A stretch of 5,831 nt of DNA, taken from an uncultured Candidatus Competibacteraceae bacterium (GTDB taxonomy: Bacteria > Pseudomonadota > Gammaproteobacteria > Competibacterales > Competibacteraceae). Within the stretch, counting starts at the first letter, position 1. Every line of letters starts with the position of its first letter. Positions 4,716 to 5,831 of this stretch are shown one piece after another. The position numbers were made by a program, and so were the translations under genes. The stretch is from positions 1 through 5,831 of the forward strand of contig CALGOO010000217.1 in the NCBI GenBank assembly GCA_937960715.1. Reading direction: 5' to 3'. The notes below the pieces were generated by a model. That model did no database searches, was not told where the DNA came from, and saw only the letters and a list, made by a program, of their open reading frames with translations.

Positions 4716-5495
4716 ATGCCAACGGCCTTATCTCTTCCCGAAGTCTGGATGCAGCGTCCGGTGCGCACGCTGCTCATTGGCGCGGGCGGCACCGGCTCAC
4801 ATTTGTTTGGCGCGTTGCTGGCGCTGGATCATGCGCTGCGCGCCCTGGAGCATCCCGGCGGCCTGCATGTGACCGTGTACGACCCGGATCGCGTCACGGC
4901 GCATAACATCGGACGGCAAGCTTTCTGGCCGCAGGATGTGGGTCAGAACAAAGCCGAGACCCTGGTGCAACGCGCTAATCTGATCATGGGCCTGGATTGG
5001 TTGGCGGTTCCCCAACGGTTTCCGATCCAGCACGCCGAACTCGCCGCCTACGACCTGATCCTCACGGCAGTGGATCAGGCATCCGTCCGCGCCCGGATCG
5101 GCCAGGCGGCATCCTCCGGCGTCGCTGCGGGACGTTCGTCCATTCTGTGGCTGGATACCGGCAATTCCGCGACCGAAGCGCAAGTGATTTTCGGCCATTG
5201 GCGTCATCCCGACCGCGCCGCCTGGATTCCCAATGTCTTCCAACTGTATCCCGAACTGGCCGCGCAGGATAACCGGGCGCAACGCCAACCGTCCTGTTCG
5301 GCGGCGGAGGCGCTGACCCGGCAATGGCTGCCGATCAACCGGCTGGTGGCGGATGTCGCACAAAGTCTGCTGTGGATGCTGTTCCGGCAAGGGCGGCTGG
5401 AACCGCACGGCGCGTTCGTCGATTTGGCCACGCTCAGCGTCCAGCCGCTGCGCATTGATCCTCAAGCATGGGCAAGTTTCGGTTGGCGGGGGTAG
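4716..5495 (+). CDS. PRTRC system ThiF-family protein, E1-like activating enzyme
   Basis: A 259-residue protein of the ThiF/MoeB/E1 superfamily, which adenylates the C-terminal glycine of ubiquitin-like proteins. The nucleotide-binding motif GAGGTGS is at 22-28, followed by VYDPDRVTAHNIGRQAF (54-70) with the paired Asp, Asn and Arg typical of the family, a Lys at 79 in GQNKAE, and TAVDQASVRARI (117-128). QPSCSAAEAL (191-200) and the following NRLVADVAQSLLWMLFRQG match the PRTRC ThiF pattern I recall. Cys194 is the only cysteine and the candidate catalytic residue; the zinc-binding CxxC pairs of MoeB/ThiF are absent. Length is complete. The ATG at 4716 has only a weak ribosome site (GGAG 4702-4705, ten bases away). 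The protein presumably activates protein C and passes it to protein B, although this is inferred from the family and the neighbourhood. Confidence 0.9.
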   Translation: MPTALSLPEVWMQRPVRTLLIGAGGTGSHLFGALLALDHALRALEHPGGLHVTVYDPDRVTAHNIGRQAFWPQDVGQNKAETLVQRANLIMGLDWLAVPQRFPIQHAELAAYDLILTAVDQASVRARIGQAASSGVAAGRSSILWLDTGNSATEAQVIFGHWRHPDRAAWIPNVFQLYPELAAQDNRAQRQPSCSAAEALTRQWLPINRLVADVAQSLLWMLFRQGRLEPHGAFVDLATLSVQPLRIDPQAWASFGWRG

Positions 5496-5553
5496 CCGTG
5501 ATGCTGTCCGCTCCAATCCTGCGCCATCGGTCGGCCCCTGCGCAGCAACGACG

Positions 5554-5574
5554 CCCGCGTATTCAATGCGCGGG
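5554..5574 (+). terminator. GC-rich hairpin downstream of ThiF
   Basis: CCCGCGT (5554-5560) pairs with GCGCGGG (5568-5574, including one G-U pair) around a seven-base loop, about 60 bases after the ThiF stop. It lies at the boundary where the DNA turns AT-rich. No T-run follows directly, so it is a weak terminator candidate. A second possible stem (CTGCGC 5519-5524 with GCGCAG 5540-5545) lies just upstream. Confidence 0.25.
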
Positions 5575-5577
5575 GCA

Positions 5578-5656
5578 TAGAAAAACACGCGCCTTTCTCA
5601 AATTAAAATCCGTGATAACGTCAAAATAATCATTAACTGAACGGGAGGATCAGCGC
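5578..5656 (+). promoter_or_regulatory. AT-rich leader and probable promoter region of the gene at 5657
   Basis: The bases between the hairpin after ThiF and the next start codon are much richer in A and T than the rest of the window, ending in the strong ribosome site GGGAGG (5643-5648), eight bases before the ATG. This composition suggests a new transcription unit starting here. I see no convincing -35/-10 pair, so the promoter is placed only as a region. Confidence 0.35.
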
Positions 5657-5831
5657 ATGGCCTCACCCGGTTATCATCAAATCAATAACGCTTTATTGAC
5701 CCAAAATCTGTTCGCTATTGTGCGAGATCAAATAGACGAACGGCACAAACAACAGCAGGAGCGGGATGCCGCTTTTGAGGCGTATTTTCATTCCTGGAAG
5801 CAGCAGGGATTATTGGACGATACGGTAATTA
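5657..5831 (+). CDS. Unrecognised protein, N-terminal 58 residues (3' truncated by window edge)
   Basis: An open reading frame starts with ATG after a strong GGGAGG at a spacing of eight bases and stays open to the window end (58 complete codons). I do not recognise it. The visible part is hydrophilic and helical: an Asn/Gln-rich start (HQINNALLTQNLFAIVRDQI), then a charged helix rich in Gln, Glu, Arg and Lys (about 26-40) and YFHSWKQQGLL. There is no signal peptide or membrane segment. Base composition is clearly lower in GC than in the cassette (one 60-base line is 47 percent), so it may have another origin or be expressed separately. It follows ThiF on the same strand after about 160 bases. 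It does not look like PRTRC proteins A or D, but too little is visible to exclude a cassette-linked role. Confidence 0.65.
   Translation, partial: MASPGYHQINNALLTQNLFAIVRDQIDERHKQQQERDAAFEAYFHSWKQQGLLDDTVI

Noticed and set aside
4797..5588. Long minus-strand open frame of 263 codons opposite ThiF
   Set aside because: The plus strand encodes a clear E1-like protein with conserved motifs; the antisense product shows no recognisable domain.
5501..5629. 42-codon ORF between ThiF and the gene at 5657
   Set aside because: It starts near a G-run but has poor coding bias, crosses the hairpin and the GC-to-AT transition, and its product is Arg/Lys-rich without recognisable features. Not supported enough to list.
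1..5831. CRISPR array, tRNA, rRNA or tandem repeats
   Set aside because: No regularly spaced repeats and no recognisable tRNA or rRNA segments were seen on either strand.

Overview
The window is a high-GC stretch of bacterial DNA that I read as most of a PRTRC cassette (ParB-Related, ThiF-Related Cassette). This gene set is known mainly from plasmids and integrative elements of Pseudomonadota. GC-rich codons, Shine-Dalgarno sites and tight gene overlaps fit a beta- or gammaproteobacterium, but the sequence does not fix the species. The cassette suggests a plasmid, an ICE or another accessory island. No replication, transfer or transposase gene is in view.

Layout. Positions 1-816 hold the C-terminal part of the PRTRC ParB-family protein, cut by the window edge. 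Positions 817-981 are a spacer with a GC-rich hairpin, a C-rich tract and a second stem that would pair with a ribosome binding site. A tight plus-strand run follows: an unrecognised 59-codon gene (982-1161), PRTRC protein E (1158-1595), protein C (1613-1828), an unrecognised 65-codon gene (1821-2018), protein F (1997-3154) and protein B (3151-3882). Four of the five junctions overlap and two are ATGA, so these genes are probably co-transcribed and translationally coupled. A minus-strand type II toxin-antitoxin pair of lower GC (3933-4566: PIN toxin and VapB-like antitoxin, with a TATAAT box upstream) comes next. The plus strand resumes with the PRTRC ThiF-family protein (4716-5495). After a spacer that turns AT-rich, an unrecognised gene starts at 5657 and runs off the window.

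Working together. From family knowledge, protein C belongs to a prokaryotic ubiquitin-like family, protein B to an E2-like family and the ThiF protein to the E1 superfamily. All three carry the expected features here: C ends in glycine, B has an E2-like segment with a cysteine, and ThiF has the nucleotide-binding glycine motif and a candidate cysteine. The core of a ubiquitin-like activation and conjugation pathway is therefore encoded beside a ParB-like DNA-binding protein. The JAB-type peptidase (protein A), which I recall lying between B and ThiF in other cassettes, is not seen; the toxin-antitoxin pair occupies that place. The actin-like protein D is also outside the window or absent. The substrate and purpose of the conjugation are unknown.

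The most notable points are the apparent replacement of the peptidase gene by a toxin-antitoxin pair, two small overlapped genes inside the operon, and the stem that may mask the ribosome binding site at the head of the E-C-F-B operon.
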